Origin: Paenibacillus sp. Root52
GTDB lineage: Bacteria; Bacillota; Bacilli; Paenibacillales; Paenibacillaceae
Reading direction: 5' to 3'
Length of the DNA stretch: 64,000 nucleotides
Assembly: GCF_001426865.1 (NCBI RefSeq)
Contig: NZ_LMFO01000011.1
Location: forward strand, 1 to 64,000
Of this stretch, positions 62,751 to 64,000 are shown one piece after another (positions within the stretch are counted from its first letter, which is position 1; every line of letters starts with the position of its first letter). The position numbers and the translations under genes were made by a program. The notes beneath the pieces were generated by a model. The model was not told where the DNA came from. It did no database searches and was given only the letters and a program-made list of their open reading frames with translations.

Positions 62751-63053
62751 TTAGAAGCGGCGAGGTAGCAGGTGTTCCAGAATCGATTTTAGATCCTTAT
62801 CTTCCTTATAGACTTCTTCCCCGGTATCGAGCTCAGTTACTCGAATATACTCAAAGTTGGCCGAAGCATCCACAGGTTTGAACAATAGCTGTGCTTCATC
62901 TTCCAGACGTACATTGAATCCCATGTCTTTGAACATCGTGGTTAACTGACTGTTAGCCGGCTCCTGTCCCTGCCCTACAAAGATGAGTCCTCTAAGGCTT
63001 TTACGTTCTTGAGGTTGCGGATAAATGACTTGAAAGTGTACAATGCATTCCAT
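62751..63053 (-). CDS. Small conserved protein of unknown function
   Basis: 100 residues, soluble, alpha/beta-like: MECIVHFQVIYPQPQERKSL, then RGLIFVGQGQ and EYIRVTELDTGEEVYKEDKD. GGGGAACC precedes the ATG, seven codons inside the longest frame. Divergent from the NUDIX gene. No family recognised. Confidence 0.65.
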   Translation of the reverse strand: MECIVHFQVIYPQPQERKSLRGLIFVGQGQEPANSQLTTMFKDMGFNVRLEDEAQLLFKPVDASANFEYIRVTELDTGEEVYKEDKDLKSILEHLLPRRF

Positions 63054-63129
63054 GTGGTGGTTCCCCTTTCTCATAAAAACTTTGTGAAATTTTGAACTTT
63101 AAAACTTGCTATATAAGGAGATACGTTTC

Positions 63130-63855
63130 ATGACCCCAGAACGTTTCGATTTTTATGATAATCAGCAAAATTGGTTAGGTACAGCACCTCGAACAGAGGT
63201 TCATGCCAAAGGATATTGGCACCGTTCATTCCATTGTTGGATCGTGCGTGAAGAAGGCGGTCAGCGGATGGTTCTTTTTCAACGAAGACGTGATATTAAG
63301 GATACATTCCCCCTCTACTACGACATTACAGCCGCGGGTCACCTTACTGCTGGTGAACAGCTACATGAAGCGAGCCGAGAATTAGAGGAAGAACTGGGCG
63401 TTCAGGCTGCCTTCGAAACTCTGACTTATCTACTCACTGCGAAGCAGGAGCTTCAAGGGGAAGTTCGCGGGGTGCCATTCATCGATCGGGAATTCAGCTC
63501 CGTATATGGACTCTGCCTGAATCAATCCCTTGAAGATTACATCCTACAGCCAAGTGAAGTGCACGGCTTATACGAGGTTGCTCTGGATGATCTGCTCGCA
63601 CTATTTCGCGGTGAACGTGAAGTTATCGAGGCTAATGGAATCCGTATGGAAATAGATTGGCTGGCTTCATCCACGAATCAAAGCACAGAAGAACATATCG
63701 AGCTGAGCGCAAGCGACGATGAGCATTCAGCCATATCCTCTGTGCGCGAGACTGTTACGGTGCATGCTCATGAGTTTGTGCCTCATGGGGAGGAATATTA
63801 TATTAGTGTTCTTGAGGCACTGTATGACGTACCCTCTAGCCATACGAATACCTAA
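63130..63855 (+). CDS. NUDIX hydrolase
   Basis: 241 residues. N-terminal DFYDNQQNWLGTAPRTEVHA and WHRSFHCWIV resemble Idi-like NUDIX proteins. The NUDIX box is close to GxxxxxExxxxREUxEE: AGHLTAGEQLHEASRELEEELG. It hydrolyses a nucleoside diphosphate linked to X; the substrate is unknown. The C-terminal 60 residues are acidic and poorly conserved-looking. AAGGAG lies 9 bases before the ATG. Confidence 0.88.
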   Translation: MTPERFDFYDNQQNWLGTAPRTEVHAKGYWHRSFHCWIVREEGGQRMVLFQRRRDIKDTFPLYYDITAAGHLTAGEQLHEASRELEEELGVQAAFETLTYLLTAKQELQGEVRGVPFIDREFSSVYGLCLNQSLEDYILQPSEVHGLYEVALDDLLALFRGEREVIEANGIRMEIDWLASSTNQSTEEHIELSASDDEHSAISSVRETVTVHAHEFVPHGEEYYISVLEALYDVPSSHTNT

Positions 63856-63888
63856 TACGTTATGAGATCAGCATCATCTTTCCTACTT

Positions 63889-64000
63889 TCATTCTCCCAA
63901 GAACGGCATAGCTTCATACCCTAGATTTGTAATTTCATAAGGATTTAATGACATCATGATCCAATGACCCAATGTTAACGATCTCGATCTCTTCACGATC
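63889..64000 (-). CDS. Possible C-terminal end of a gene entering from the right
   Basis: An open minus-strand frame runs from the window edge to TGA and ends MSLNPYEITNLGYEAMPFLGE. It is only 36 codons and a second frame is also open for 21 codons, so the call is weak. Convergent with the NUDIX gene. Confidence 0.25.
   Translation of the reverse strand, partial: IVKRSRSLTLGHWIMMSLNPYEITNLGYEAMPFLGE

Overview
The window looks like a chromosomal segment of a low-to-mid GC Firmicute, most probably Paenibacillus. The evidence is strong GGAGG-type ribosome-binding sites, frequent GTG and TTG starts, a Bacillales gene repertoire (xpt-pbuX behind a guanine riboswitch, caa3 oxidase ctaCDEFG, cydABCD, a YxdJKLM-YxeA-type peptide-response operon, a YtrA-type GntR/ABC operon) and a Paenibacillus-like rRNA leader. 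The 5' end of a 16S rRNA gene runs off the left edge on the minus strand. No phage, IS or CRISPR was found.

Layout. 1-0.8 kb: 16S start, leader and promoter. 0.8-9.3 kb: DedA protein, hexapeptide acetyltransferase, an MFS / 38-residue membrane peptide / ROK operon, a TraB-like secreted protein and a membrane-anchored hydrolase. 9.4-15.4 kb: cydABCD (bd oxidase plus its ABC exporter). 15.8-22 kb: a DUF421 protein and a BceRS/BceAB-type antimicrobial-peptide module with a YxeA-like protein. 22.1-26.4 kb: an orphan solute-binding protein divergent from a two-component system whose kinase carries an extra C-terminal membrane helix and DUF4179/DUF5643-like outer domain. 26.6-28.1 kb: ECF sigma and anti-sigma factors.

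28.3-45.4 kb is an accessory region rich in resistance and efflux functions: an ANT(4')-like nucleotidyltransferase, two DHA2 efflux pumps with MerR and MarR regulators and readable operators, a second nucleotidyltransferase, GNATs, YdcZ and EamA transporters, secreted proteins, several tiny genes and a dispersed palindromic repeat (three copies and one half copy). 45.2-49.8 kb: a GntR-controlled operon of two ABC systems ending in a 60-residue membrane peptide, which has a truncated second copy 1 kb away. 50-56.3 kb: a beta/gamma-crystallin protein and the caa3 oxidase operon. 56.6-64 kb: methionine aminopeptidase, small conserved proteins, xpt-pbuX, mscL, a candidate structured RNA and a NUDIX hydrolase.

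Working together: the two terminal oxidase systems (bd for low oxygen, caa3 for high oxygen) cover respiration. Several independent sense-and-export modules (Yxd type, MerR/DHA2, MarR/DHA2, GntR/ABC, ECF/anti-sigma) suggest a soil bacterium facing antibiotics and cell-envelope stress. The least ordinary pieces are the kinase with a post-catalytic outer domain beside an orphan binding protein, and a set of very small genes with strong translation signals.
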